In this document: positions 44,289 through 52,568 of the stretch, one piece after another
Position numbering within the stretch: the stretch's first letter is position 1
How the letters are laid out: every line of letters starts with the position of its first letter
NCBI RefSeq assembly: GCF_015547515.1
Contig: NZ_JADMVE010000007.1
Coordinates: 124,001 to 188,000 of the forward strand
Origin: Eubacterium sp. 1001713B170207_170306_E7
GTDB lineage: Bacteria > Bacillota > Clostridia > Eubacteriales > Eubacteriaceae
Length of the DNA: 64,000 nt
Direction: 5' to 3'
The notes under the pieces: generated by a model
Database searches by the model: none
Seen by the model: the letters and a program-made list of their open reading frames with translations, nothing else
Told to the model about the DNA's origin: nothing
Program-made: the position numbers and the translations under genes

Positions 44289-45497
44289 ATGGAAGATTTA
44301 ATTGTGCAGAAGTACGGCGGTACCAGCGTCGGCACGGTTGAAAAAATCAAACGCGTCGCGCGGCGGATCGTGGAAACCAAAAACGCCGGCAACAGGGTGG
44401 TTGTGGTGGTCTCTGCCATGGGCAAAACCACCGATGAGCTGGTGGACCTGGCCATGGCCATTAACCCGAACCCGCCGAGCCGTGAGATGGACGTGCTGCT
44501 GGCCACGGGCGAGCAGGTATCCATTTCCCTTTTAGCCATGGCCATTCAGACCATTGGCCATGACGTGGTGTCCCTGACCGGCGCTCAGTGCGGCATCCAG
44601 ACGTCGGATGTGCACAAGCGTGCCCGCATCAGCGGTATCGACACGGCCCGCATCGAGAGAGAGCTGGCCGATGAGAAAATCGTCATCGTGGCCGGCTTCC
44701 AGGGAGTGGACGAAAACCGCGATATCACGACCCTGGGCCGCGGCGGCTCAGATACCAGTGCGGTGGCAGTGGCGGCGGCCCTGGAGGCAAAATGCTGCGA
44801 AATTTACACCGATGTGGACGGGGTCTACAACGCCGACCCGCGTGTTGTGCCCACAGCCACCAAAATGGACGAGGTCTCCTATCAGGAGGTTCTGGAAATG
44901 GCCAGCCTCGGTGCAGGCGTTTTGCACCCGCGCTCTGTGGAGCTTGCCGAAAAATTCAAGATGCCGCTCATCGTAAGATCGAGCTATAATAATAACGAAG
45001 GAACGATTATCAAGGAGGATGTTAAAATGGAAAAAGTGTTAGTCAGAGGAATCGCGTTAGACGAAAATATCGCTAAAATATCAATTTTTGAAGTACCAGA
45101 CCAGCCGGGGATTGCCTTCAAGCTGTTCAGCATGCTGGCCTCTGCCAATATTCACGTCGACATGATCGTGCAGAACGTCAACCGCACCGCGGTCAACGAT
45201 ATCTCATTCACCGTGGACGCCGACGAGCTTCAGGAAGCCGTAGAGGTATCCCAGAAATTCGCCTTTGAGGTGGAAGCCCAGAAGGTTGCTTTTGACAAGG
45301 GCGTTGCCAAGCTGTCCGTTGTGGGAACCGGCATTGTCGCCAATGCGGAAATCGCCTCTAAATTCTTTGAAGCCCTCTTTGAACTGGGCATCAACATTCA
45401 GACCATCAGCACCTCTGAAATCAAGATTTCCTGTCTCATTGATAAGGAACGCGCCAAGGAAGCTATGATCCATATTCATAAAAAATTCGACATGTAG
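44289..45497 (+). CDS. lysC: Aspartate kinase
   Basis: 402 aa. Kinase domain with KYGGTSVG at the N-terminus and GFQGVDENRDITTLGRGGSDTSAV near residue 140. Two ACT domains at about 260-402. Phosphorylates aspartate, first step to lysine, threonine and methionine. It also carries an internal ribosome binding site with an in-frame ATG, like Bacillus lysC, which makes a separate beta subunit. Confidence 0.95.
   Translation: MEDLIVQKYGGTSVGTVEKIKRVARRIVETKNAGNRVVVVVSAMGKTTDELVDLAMAINPNPPSREMDVLLATGEQVSISLLAMAIQTIGHDVVSLTGAQCGIQTSDVHKRARISGIDTARIERELADEKIVIVAGFQGVDENRDITTLGRGGSDTSAVAVAAALEAKCCEIYTDVDGVYNADPRVVPTATKMDEVSYQEVLEMASLGAGVLHPRSVELAEKFKMPLIVRSSYNNNEGTIIKEDVKMEKVLVRGIALDENIAKISIFEVPDQPGIAFKLFSMLASANIHVDMIVQNVNRTAVNDISFTVDADELQEAVEVSQKFAFEVEAQKVAFDKGVAKLSVVGTGIVANAEIASKFFEALFELGINIQTISTSEIKISCLIDKERAKEAMIHIHKKFDM
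45027..45497 (+). other. Internal in-frame start: probable aspartate kinase beta subunit
   Basis: AAGGAGG (45012-45018) lies eight bases before the in-frame ATG at 45027, giving a 156-residue ACT-domain product that begins MEKVLVRGIALDEN. This arrangement is known for alpha2-beta2 aspartate kinases in Bacillus and other bacteria. Confidence 0.75.
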
Positions 45498-45505
45498 TAA
45501 ACTTT

Positions 45506-45537
45506 ACCCGGATCTCCCCCATAGATCCGGGTTTTTT
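45506..45537 (+). terminator. Intrinsic terminator after lysC
   Basis: ACCCGGATCT / AGATCCGGGT stem with T-run. Confidence 0.9.
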
Positions 45538-45608
45538 AGCCTCTGGCTTTTCATTATGGAAAATCTGCGCTATAATAAGAGTTAGAAATCGTGCTGAGGA
45601 GGGTAAGT

Positions 45609-46022
45609 ATGAAAACAATTCAGGATTTTGCGGCACTGTTAGACGGCAGAGAATACAAAAAGGAAATGACAGAGGATGAAATCATACAGGCCAGAGAACA
45701 TGGCTTTGTCATTGTCTTTGGCTGCTCCGACGACCGGACGGTTTTTCACGGCGCCATCGAAGAGGAACGCCAGACCGTTGACGGCGGCACTCTTTATATA
45801 ACGGAAAAAGGCCTTTTCGAGGACTGCCCCTGCAACTGCATCTATTCGCATGAGGCTAAGGCAAAGGCCAGCCCCATCGAGGTAAGATGGTGCAAGGGCC
45901 CCTATGTCTGGTCCTACCGAACCGACATTCCCCACGAAAGCTTTGAGATCATCGACAACCAGCCCGCAGAAAACCTCAAGTTCTGCCAGGGCATGGTCTT
46001 TGACCTGAAACGGCTGAAATAG
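45609..46022 (+). CDS. Conserved hypothetical protein
   Basis: 137 aa from ATG 45609 (GAGGAGG nearby); TATAAT at 45571-45576 gives its own promoter. No domain is recognised with confidence. Mostly acidic and soluble, with four Cys (GCSDD, EDCPCNC, KFCQG). The pattern VIVFGCSDDRTVFHGAI and the central KASPIEVRWCKGPYVWSYRT look like small beta-rich domains found in phage-associated or unknown proteins. A weak terminator is at about 46047-46080. Confidence 0.7.
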   Translation: MKTIQDFAALLDGREYKKEMTEDEIIQAREHGFVIVFGCSDDRTVFHGAIEEERQTVDGGTLYITEKGLFEDCPCNCIYSHEAKAKASPIEVRWCKGPYVWSYRTDIPHESFEIIDNQPAENLKFCQGMVFDLKRLK

Positions 46023-46144
46023 GGCGGACACTTTTTAATACTGAAGCGCCGCGTACCGGTATGGCACGCCGCGTTTTTTTATTTGTTTCATTTCAGACTC
46101 CTTTGGGTAATCAAAGAATATGATGAAAAAAGGAGAAAATTGAA

Positions 46145-47569
46145 ATGGAAAAAACCATTGGAGACAATCGAAAACTCAGAAACGGCTTTATCGCATATTT
46201 TATTGTCCTGATCGCCCTGGGGGCTGTGCTCATTCCCGTGATGCCAGGAGGGCCGCTGCCCCTTGAAATTGCATTTTTGATCCTATTTCCCGGTATTCCC
46301 GGCACGGTGGTCTGGTACATTACCAATAATGGCCCCCAAAAGACGCCAAGGCAGTGGATTCAGCACAACTGGTACGGCGTGGTGCTGTCCGCGGTCATTA
46401 TTCTGACCGCATTGTTTTTACTGCTGCCACAGTTCCGCTATCCCACGGACTATCTGTTCTTTACCCAGACCTTTGATGAGAATATTCCAAGGGCCATCGA
46501 GAACGGGCGGGCCTTTGAGGGTGTCCTCCAGAATATTTTTTCAGGCCTGACACCAGAGAGTGCCTGGATGCTCAGAGCCTTTAACGTGGCCTTTCTTGTG
46601 CTTTTTGGCCTGCTTCTGGACCAGTGGCGCCGCAGCAAATCCCACAACGACCTGGTGGCTTTTCTGGTAACCACAGTCCTCATGGCCTTCTCAGTGATCA
46701 CAGATTTCACGGCCTACGCGAGCCTGGTGGCTTTTATTCCGGCCGTCTGCTGTGCCGGCGTGTGTGTTATCCTGTATGACCGTTTTGACAGCGCCCTGGC
46801 AGACCGCGACCTCAAAACCGCCTACATCGCGCTGCTGCTGTCCCTGGTCTTTTTACTCGTAACCTTCCTGCTGGCCCAGATTCCCACCATGGTGACCTTT
46901 GTGCTGCTGACCGGCTACGTTTATTTTAACCGGGCAGCCCATTCCTCGGTGAAATACGTCGGCTTTTTCGCTTTGCTCTTTGTGTGGGGGACCGCCATTT
47001 ATTTCGGCATCGCCCAGGCGCTGGCCGGCTCGGCAGAGCGGGTGCTGAACCTGGGACTGGATCCGGTGGGCTCGCTCGGCGAATTCGGCGGCCGCCTGCT
47101 GTGGTTCTTCGGCACCGTGGTGCCCGGCTGTTTAAACAAGATCGTCGAAGCCTTTTTTGGCTCAGCGGTCTATTACAAAGACCCCGTCAGTCTGGCGGTA
47201 ACCCCGTACAACCAGATGGTGGCCGGCATCTTTGTATTCTGCGTCCTGTTTTTCTTTATCCTGTCGCTGGTGACCTATTATAAAACCAGACGTAAGGCGG
47301 CAGACCTGGTCCTGCTGCTGCTCTTTGTTCCTCTGGCCTTTATGTATTATCTGGGCCTTCTCCCCACCGATTTCGCTTCCTACGATACCCTGGGCGTCAA
47401 TGCAGTCATTGTGTTTATCATGGTCTTTGGCATCCGGGATCTGGTCCTTTTGGGGCGGGAGACACCCAGTAAGCTCCAGAAGCGAGTCTACGTTTCCATC
47501 ATCAGCGTTCTGATCTTTCTGCTGATCCTCAACAGTAATATCTTCGTGGCGCAGTTTATCACAGGCTGA
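46145..47569 (+). CDS. Multi-pass membrane protein, function unknown
   Basis: 474 aa with about 12 hydrophobic segments and short loops; AAAGGAG upstream. Extracytoplasmic loop near residues 80-150 (TQTFDENIPRAIENGRAFEGV). No transporter signature was recognised. The gene stands alone between two terminators. Possible classes are polysaccharide or lipid transport, or an EpsG/YfhO-like protein; none is supported by a clear motif. Confidence 0.75.
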   Translation: MEKTIGDNRKLRNGFIAYFIVLIALGAVLIPVMPGGPLPLEIAFLILFPGIPGTVVWYITNNGPQKTPRQWIQHNWYGVVLSAVIILTALFLLLPQFRYPTDYLFFTQTFDENIPRAIENGRAFEGVLQNIFSGLTPESAWMLRAFNVAFLVLFGLLLDQWRRSKSHNDLVAFLVTTVLMAFSVITDFTAYASLVAFIPAVCCAGVCVILYDRFDSALADRDLKTAYIALLLSLVFLLVTFLLAQIPTMVTFVLLTGYVYFNRAAHSSVKYVGFFALLFVWGTAIYFGIAQALAGSAERVLNLGLDPVGSLGEFGGRLLWFFGTVVPGCLNKIVEAFFGSAVYYKDPVSLAVTPYNQMVAGIFVFCVLFFFILSLVTYYKTRRKAADLVLLLLFVPLAFMYYLGLLPTDFASYDTLGVNAVIVFIMVFGIRDLVLLGRETPSKLQKRVYVSIISVLIFLLILNSNIFVAQFITG

Positions 47570-47600
47570 GCCGGTTAAGCCCGTTCTCTGAGTCCTCATG

Positions 47601-47640
47601 CCCCTTCGTCAACGATTTTTGATGACAAAGGGGTCTTTTT
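47601..47640 (+). terminator. Intrinsic terminator after membrane protein gene
   Basis: CCCCTTCGTCA / TGAC-AAGGGG stem and T-run. Confidence 0.82.
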
Positions 47641-47682
47641 ATGCGCTTTTTCAGCTAAAACTTTGATAAATTTACAACGATG

Positions 47683-47712
47683 CTTGTTATGTGACAAGAC
47701 AGATGCTATAAT
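47683..47712 (+). promoter_or_regulatory. nad operon promoter with overlapping inverted repeat (candidate NiaR site)
   Basis: -35 TTGTTA at 47684-47689, 17-bp spacer, TATAAT at 47707-47712. An inverted repeat CTTGT-N6-ACAAG (47683-47698) covers the -35. niaR is the last gene of this operon, so repression by niacin-bound NiaR fits. Confidence 0.6.
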
Positions 47713-47744
47713 GGTTGGAAAGACTGTATACACGGAGGAGAATT

Positions 47745-48653
47745 ATGAACGAAATGGTTGAGCGGATTTTGGCGCTCAAAAAGGAAAAGGATGTCGTGAT
47801 TCTGGCCCATTATTACGTGACCGGTGACATCCAGGATATAGCTGACTATGTGGGCGATTCCTACCTGCTCAGCAAAAAAGCGGCGGAGGCCAGTGAAAAG
47901 GTCATCCTGTTCTGCGGCGTCGAATTTATGGGAGAGAGCGCGAAAATCCTGAGTCCGGATAAAACGGTGCTCATGCCAGACCTGGAGGCCGACTGCCCAA
48001 TGGCCCACATGGTTACCCCTGGGGATATTCAAAAGCTCAAGGCAGAATACCCTGACGCAGCAGTGGTCTGTTATATCAATTCAACCGCCGAAACCAAGGC
48101 CTGGGCCGATGTCTGCGTCACCTCGTCCAATGCTGAGCGTGTGGTGGCCGCCATGCCCGAGAAGGAAATCTACTTTGTGCCGGATTCCAACCTGGGCCGT
48201 CATATCGCCGAAAAGCTGCCGGAGAAGACCTTTTACTTTCACAATGGCTTCTGCCCGACCCATGCCCGGATCAGCGAAGCCCTTGTCAGAAAGGCAAAGG
48301 AAGAGCATCCCGGCGCCAAGGTACTCATGCACCCCGAGTGCATTCCCGAAGCCCTGGCCCTGGCTGACTACATCGGCAGTACCTCAGGCATCATCGACTT
48401 CCCGGGAAAGGACGGCGGGGACAGCTATATCATCGCCACCGAGGAAGGGGTTCTGCACCAGATGAAAAAGCAGTACCCGGACAAGGCCTTTTATATGGTC
48501 GATGAGCTCTGCGTCTGTGAAAACATGAAGAAGAATACTCTGGAAAAGATGCTGCATACCCTGGAAACCTTTGACAATACAATGGAAATGGATGAAACAC
48601 AACGCGTGCAGGCATCCCGTTCCCTTAAAAAAATGCACGCGTTAGCACAGTAA
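47745..48653 (+). CDS. nadA: Quinolinate synthase
   Basis: 302 aa from ATG 47745 (CGGAGGAG upstream). Matches NadA, with KKEKDVVILAHYYV at the start, VGDSYLLSK near residue 40, CGVEFMGESAKIL near 65 and HPECIPEALALAD near 195. Candidate cluster Cys residues lie in FCGVEFM, HPEC and CVCEN. Makes quinolinate from iminoaspartate and DHAP using a 4Fe-4S cluster. First gene of nadABC-niaR. Confidence 0.96.
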   Translation: MNEMVERILALKKEKDVVILAHYYVTGDIQDIADYVGDSYLLSKKAAEASEKVILFCGVEFMGESAKILSPDKTVLMPDLEADCPMAHMVTPGDIQKLKAEYPDAAVVCYINSTAETKAWADVCVTSSNAERVVAAMPEKEIYFVPDSNLGRHIAEKLPEKTFYFHNGFCPTHARISEALVRKAKEEHPGAKVLMHPECIPEALALADYIGSTSGIIDFPGKDGGDSYIIATEEGVLHQMKKQYPDKAFYMVDELCVCENMKKNTLEKMLHTLETFDNTMEMDETQRVQASRSLKKMHALAQ

Positions 48654-48667
48654 GGAAGTGTGTGAAA

Positions 48668-49966
48668 ATGAAGAATCATGCCGATGTTATTATCGTCGGA
48701 ACCGGGGCGGCAGGCCTGTTCTGCGCCCTTAAGCTGCCCCAGAATTTGAGAATTATCATGATTACCAAGGATGAGGCTGAAAACAGCGATTCCTTCCTGG
48801 CCCAGGGCGGGATCTGTATGCTTAAGAGCCCTGAGGATTATAAAAGCTATTACGAGGATACCATGAAGGCCGGCCATTACCAGAACGACCCGCAGGCCGT
48901 ATCGGTGATGATTAACAGCTCGCCGCACATCATCGACGAGCTGGTCCGCTATGGTGTGGATTTCAGACGGGAGGGCAGCGGCTTTGCTTTCACCCGTGAA
49001 GGCGCCCACTCCACGCCCAGAATCCTGTTTCACGACGATGTGACCGGCAGGGAAATCACCAGCAAGCTGCTGGAGCAGGTAAAAACCCGCAGAAACATTG
49101 AGTTTCATGAGTTTACGACCATGATCGACCTCATCTGCGAAAACACCCGCTGCTCGGGGATTGTGGCCCGGAGCCAAACCGGAGAGACCTTCCCGCTTTA
49201 CGCAGAAAACATTGTGCTGGCCACAGGCGGCCTGGGCGGCCTGTTCCGCTATTCCACCAACTATCCCCACATTACCGGGGATGCGCTGGGCATTGCCATC
49301 CGGCATGGCATCGCGGTAAAGAACATCAATTATATCCAGATTCATCCCACCACCCTGTATTCCCAGAAGCCGGGCCGTTCTTTTCTGATCTCCGAATCGG
49401 TCCGGGGCGAGGGCGGTATTCTGTTAAACGCCAAGGGCGAGCGGTTTGTCAATGAGCTGCTGCCAAGAGACCTGCTGACCGAGGCCATTGAAAAGCAAAA
49501 GGCCATCGACCACAGCGAGTACGTGCGCTTATCGGTTGTCCATCTGGGGGCAGAGGCCATAAAGAACCGTTTTCCCAATATTTACCAGCATTGTCTGGAG
49601 GAGGGCTATGACATGACAAGGGAGCCCATACCGGTCACACCGGCCCAGCATTACTTTATGGGCGGCATTGAGGTGGATTTGGACAGCCGGACCTCCTTTG
49701 ACCATCTGTACGCCGTGGGGGAAACCAGCTGCAATGGCGTCCACGGGGCCAACCGCCTCGCCAGCAACTCCCTGCTGGAAAGTCTGGTCTTTGCCGAAAG
49801 GGCCGCCCGGCATATTGCGGCAGAGCCGCCGCGCAGCCTGGCCTTTGGGTTGCCTGGCCCCTCGGTGCTGTCAGCCGTCCCGGCAATTCCGGACTACAGG
49901 TCACTGATACTAGAGGAAATCAAGAGAGAGGACACACATTTTTATGAACAATGGTGCAACAATTAA
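48668..49966 (+). CDS. nadB: L-aspartate oxidase, short form
   Basis: 432 aa from ATG 48668; a GTG two codons upstream is possible but sits only three bases from AAGGAAG. FAD-binding loop DVIIVGTGAAGLFCALKL, QGGICMLKSP near residue 50, and HPTTLYSQKP with ESVRGEGGILLNAKGERF near 225-255. Produces iminoaspartate for NadA. Shorter than the 500-540 aa common in proteobacteria, because the C-terminal helical bundle is reduced; this short form occurs in clostridia. Overlaps nadC by 23 bp. Confidence 0.94.
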   Translation: MKNHADVIIVGTGAAGLFCALKLPQNLRIIMITKDEAENSDSFLAQGGICMLKSPEDYKSYYEDTMKAGHYQNDPQAVSVMINSSPHIIDELVRYGVDFRREGSGFAFTREGAHSTPRILFHDDVTGREITSKLLEQVKTRRNIEFHEFTTMIDLICENTRCSGIVARSQTGETFPLYAENIVLATGGLGGLFRYSTNYPHITGDALGIAIRHGIAVKNINYIQIHPTTLYSQKPGRSFLISESVRGEGGILLNAKGERFVNELLPRDLLTEAIEKQKAIDHSEYVRLSVVHLGAEAIKNRFPNIYQHCLEEGYDMTREPIPVTPAQHYFMGGIEVDLDSRTSFDHLYAVGETSCNGVHGANRLASNSLLESLVFAERAARHIAAEPPRSLAFGLPGPSVLSAVPAIPDYRSLILEEIKREDTHFYEQWCNN

Positions 49967-50804
49967 AATAAATGTTGACGATGCAATACTGAGCGCCCTG
50001 CGGGAGGATGTGACCAGCGAGGACATTACCACAAACGCGGTCATGCCAGAGCCCCGGCAGGGCAGAGCTGAGCTGATCTGCAAGCAGGATGGGGTGCTGG
50101 CTGGCATCGGCGTTTTCCGGCGGGTTTTCGAGCTTTTGGACGATACCGCCGCCTTTGAGTTTTACTATGGGGACGGAGACCAGGTGGCCAACGGCGCGCT
50201 GATCGGTGTGGTCACCGGCGATATCCGCTGTCTGCTCACCGGTGAACGGACTGCCCTGAATTTTCTCCAGCGCATGAGCGGCATCGCATCCTATACCAAA
50301 CGGCTGGCCGCCGCGCTGGAGGGAAGCCATACAAAGCTGCTGGATACGCGCAAAACCACCCCAAACATGCGTGTTTTTGAGAAATACGCTGTCAAGGTCG
50401 GAGGCGGTCATAACCACCGCTATAACCTGTCTGACGGCATTTTGCTCAAGGATAACCATATCGGGGCGGCGGGAAGCGTGAAAAAAGCAGTGGCCCTGGC
50501 AAAGGAGTATGCTTCCTTTGTGCGAAAAATCGAGGTGGAGGTCGAGAGCCTTGACATGCTGGAGGAAGCCCTAGAAGCCGGAGCCGATATCATCATGCTG
50601 GACAACATGGACAATGAAACCGTGAAAAAAGCCGTGGCAATGGTGGCCGGACGGGCCGAGACCGAGTGCTCAGGCAATGTTACCCTGGAGCGCCTGGCCG
50701 AGATCGCCGGCATTGGCGTCGACTATGTATCCTGCGGCGCACTGACCCATTCCGCGCCCATTCTGGACTTTTCGCTCAAGAATCTCAAACCCCTTGAAGC
50801 GTAG
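49944..50804 (+). CDS. nadC: Nicotinate-nucleotide pyrophosphorylase (quinolinate PRTase)
   Basis: 286 aa. Motifs LNFLQRMSGIAS near residue 93, LDTRKTTPNMRVFEKYAVKVGG near 120 and RYNLSDGILLKDNHI near 145. Converts quinolinate and PRPP to nicotinate mononucleotide. Starts inside the end of nadB, so translation is coupled. No terminator before niaR. Confidence 0.96.
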   Translation: MNNGATIKINVDDAILSALREDVTSEDITTNAVMPEPRQGRAELICKQDGVLAGIGVFRRVFELLDDTAAFEFYYGDGDQVANGALIGVVTGDIRCLLTGERTALNFLQRMSGIASYTKRLAAALEGSHTKLLDTRKTTPNMRVFEKYAVKVGGGHNHRYNLSDGILLKDNHIGAAGSVKKAVALAKEYASFVRKIEVEVESLDMLEEALEAGADIIMLDNMDNETVKKAVAMVAGRAETECSGNVTLERLAEIAGIGVDYVSCGALTHSAPILDFSLKNLKPLEA

Positions 50805-50833
50805 AATAAAAAAAGAGAAAGGTTGGTGATTAT

Positions 50834-51346
50834 TTGGACGGAGAACAGCGGCGCAGAGAAATTGTGGACGTGCTCAAAACGTCCAAAGCCCCCATATCCG
50901 GCGCCTTTCTGGGAAAAAAATTTAATGTCAGCCGGCAGGTGATCGTTCAGGACATTGCCCTGATCCGGGCCAGCTGCCCGGGCATTATCTCCACCCATCG
51001 CGGCTATATAATGACCCAGCCAGCCTATGTCAGCCGGATTTTTAAGGTCTGCCACGGGCCCGAACAGATTGAGGATGAGCTCAACCGCATTGTGGATGCG
51101 GGCGCCCGGGCAGTGGATGTCTTTGTAAGACACGCCATCTACGGCAAAATCGAAGCTGAGCTCAATGTATTTTCAAGGCGTGACGTCCGGCTCTTTGTGG
51201 ATAAGGTCAAGAACCACGGGGTAAAGCCCCTGACCGACATTACCGGCGGCGAGCATTACCACACCGTCGAAGCGGATTCCGAGAGCATTCTGGATGAGGT
51301 CGAGGAAGCCCTGCGGGGGACAGGCATATTAATAGGCGTTGAATAA
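50834..51346 (+). CDS. niaR: Niacin-responsive repressor of NAD synthesis
   Basis: 170 aa from a TTG at 50834. N-terminal winged helix (RREIVDVLKTSKAPISGAFLGKKFNVSRQVIVQDIALIR) and C-terminal 3H domain with His in STHRGY, VRHAIYG and GGEHYHTV. Members of this family repress nad genes when niacin is present. Its place as the last nad gene suggests autoregulation through the operator at 47683. Confidence 0.92.
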   Translation: MDGEQRRREIVDVLKTSKAPISGAFLGKKFNVSRQVIVQDIALIRASCPGIISTHRGYIMTQPAYVSRIFKVCHGPEQIEDELNRIVDAGARAVDVFVRHAIYGKIEAELNVFSRRDVRLFVDKVKNHGVKPLTDITGGEHYHTVEADSESILDEVEEALRGTGILIGVE

Positions 51347-51351
51347 AATAT

Positions 51352-51383
51352 AAAGCAGAAGCCGCTAAGTGCTTCTGCTTTTT
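51352..51383 (+). terminator. Intrinsic terminator after niaR
   Basis: AAAGCAGAAGC / GCTTCTGCTTT hairpin with T-run. Confidence 0.9.
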
Positions 51384-51488
51384 CATTGTTCGCAATAGAT
51401 ACGAAGTGGGTATAAATGACAGCAAATAAGGGTTTCTTTTTTGATGAAACCGTTATATAATAGAAATATCAAGGAAAAGAGGTAAAGA

Positions 51489-52124
51489 ATGAAAAAGAGA
51501 CATTTAATCGCACTTATTATGATCATTTTGCTCCTGATCCCATCGCTCAGCGGTTGCGGAAAAGATCTTACCACCAAAATATCTTTGGAATCAGGAGAAT
51601 ACTATGGCGAACAGGAAGTCACCCTTTCAAATGCCGGTACTGGAACCATTTATTATACCCTTGACGGCTCCGATCCCAGGGACGGTGGCAACGTGTATGA
51701 TCCGGAGACACCTTTAAAGATCAATTTTGATTCAACCTTAAAGGCCTGTACCAGGGATGGCGGCAGCAAGGGCAAGGTCGCTGAGGCCACCTATACCATC
51801 AAGAATATGGAACAGACCGATCAAAGCTCAGGCGCGCTGATGTTTACAGCCTATATCCGCGGAACCTACCAGAGCGGCGATTCCAGAATCATCTTTAATC
51901 AGGACCGCTCTCTTGAATGGCAAAACGGTTCCGACACAGGCAGCTCAGCCTATACCATTACCATGTCCAGCGACGAAGACCCGTTAAAGGCGACCCTTAC
52001 CTATATCAACAGTGAGGGCAAGGAGGCAAAATACGAAATTGACGCCAACGCCATCTGGGACGATGGTTCGCTGGTCATTAACGGGACTACCTACCAGCCG
52101 GTAGATGAGGATGAAGAAGAATAA
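51489..52124 (+). CDS. Lipoprotein with chitobiase-type beta-sandwich domain
   Basis: 211 aa. Signal sequence with lipobox LSGC near residue 22. Residues about 30-110 match the CHB_HEX_C-like beta-sandwich (SLESGEYYGEQEVTLSN, then IYYTLDGSDPRDGG). The C-terminal 100 residues are a separate beta-rich region of unknown type. Probably a cell-surface accessory protein; no catalytic motif. A TATAAT at 51456-51461 serves as -10, and a single ACCGTTA element lies just before it. Confidence 0.85.
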   Translation: MKKRHLIALIMIILLLIPSLSGCGKDLTTKISLESGEYYGEQEVTLSNAGTGTIYYTLDGSDPRDGGNVYDPETPLKINFDSTLKACTRDGGSKGKVAEATYTIKNMEQTDQSSGALMFTAYIRGTYQSGDSRIIFNQDRSLEWQNGSDTGSSAYTITMSSDEDPLKATLTYINSEGKEAKYEIDANAIWDDGSLVINGTTYQPVDEDEEE

Positions 52125-52142
52125 GCGACAATAAGCTCCAAT

Positions 52143-52174
52143 AAAAAGAACCGCCCAGTTGAGCGGTTCTTTTT
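52143..52174. terminator. Bidirectional intrinsic terminator
   Basis: AAAAAGAACCGC / GCGGTTCTTTTT hairpin between the lipoprotein gene and the leftward glycerol genes. Confidence 0.9.
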
Positions 52175-52208
52175 ATGTATAAGAGATTAGTAGGTAAAGA
52201 ACGAGGAT

Positions 52209-52568
52209 TTATACGCGCGGCATGGTTTTTGTCGCAACAACATCAACGCCGGTGCCTAAAACGTCTTTGATGATGACATCGCCCATTTTTACAGGAGCGT
52301 CGACAACAATCTTGTCGATTTCTTTCATGACATCAAAGATTTTTCCCTTTGGCACAGCGTCGGCGGTTTTGACCGGCAGACGGGCCATCAAGGCGCCGTT
52401 AATCACAACCGTAGTCGGGATAACGCGTTTAGGATTGGTTACTTCTTCAATCCCATATTTTTCACCGTTTTTACAGGTGTTGCCCGTTACTGTGTACTGG
52501 CCGTCTTTTTCTTCAACGACCATCTGGCATCCTAAAGGGCATGAAATACATGTTACATTAGTTTTCAT
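52209..52568 (-). CDS. DUF1667 protein of glycerol dehydrogenase module
   Basis: 119 aa. Cys motif CISCPLGCQMVV near residue 7 and NTCKNGEKYG near 29 are likely ligands of an iron-sulfur cluster or zinc. DUF1667 genes almost always follow GlpA/GlpB-like FAD proteins in Firmicutes, as here (ATGA overlap with the preceding gene). It probably completes the electron-transfer part of an anaerobic glycerol-3-phosphate dehydrogenase; the exact role is unproven. Confidence 0.88.
   Translation of the reverse strand: MKTNVTCISCPLGCQMVVEEKDGQYTVTGNTCKNGEKYGIEEVTNPKRVIPTTVVINGALMARLPVKTADAVPKGKIFDVMKEIDKIVVDAPVKMGDVIIKDVLGTGVDVVATKTMPRV

Noticed and set aside
51449-51455. Single ACCGTTA element before the lipoprotein at 51489
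   Set aside because: Only one half-site, overlapping an AT-rich promoter, with no partner at 20-21 bp. Not enough to include in the LytTR regulon.
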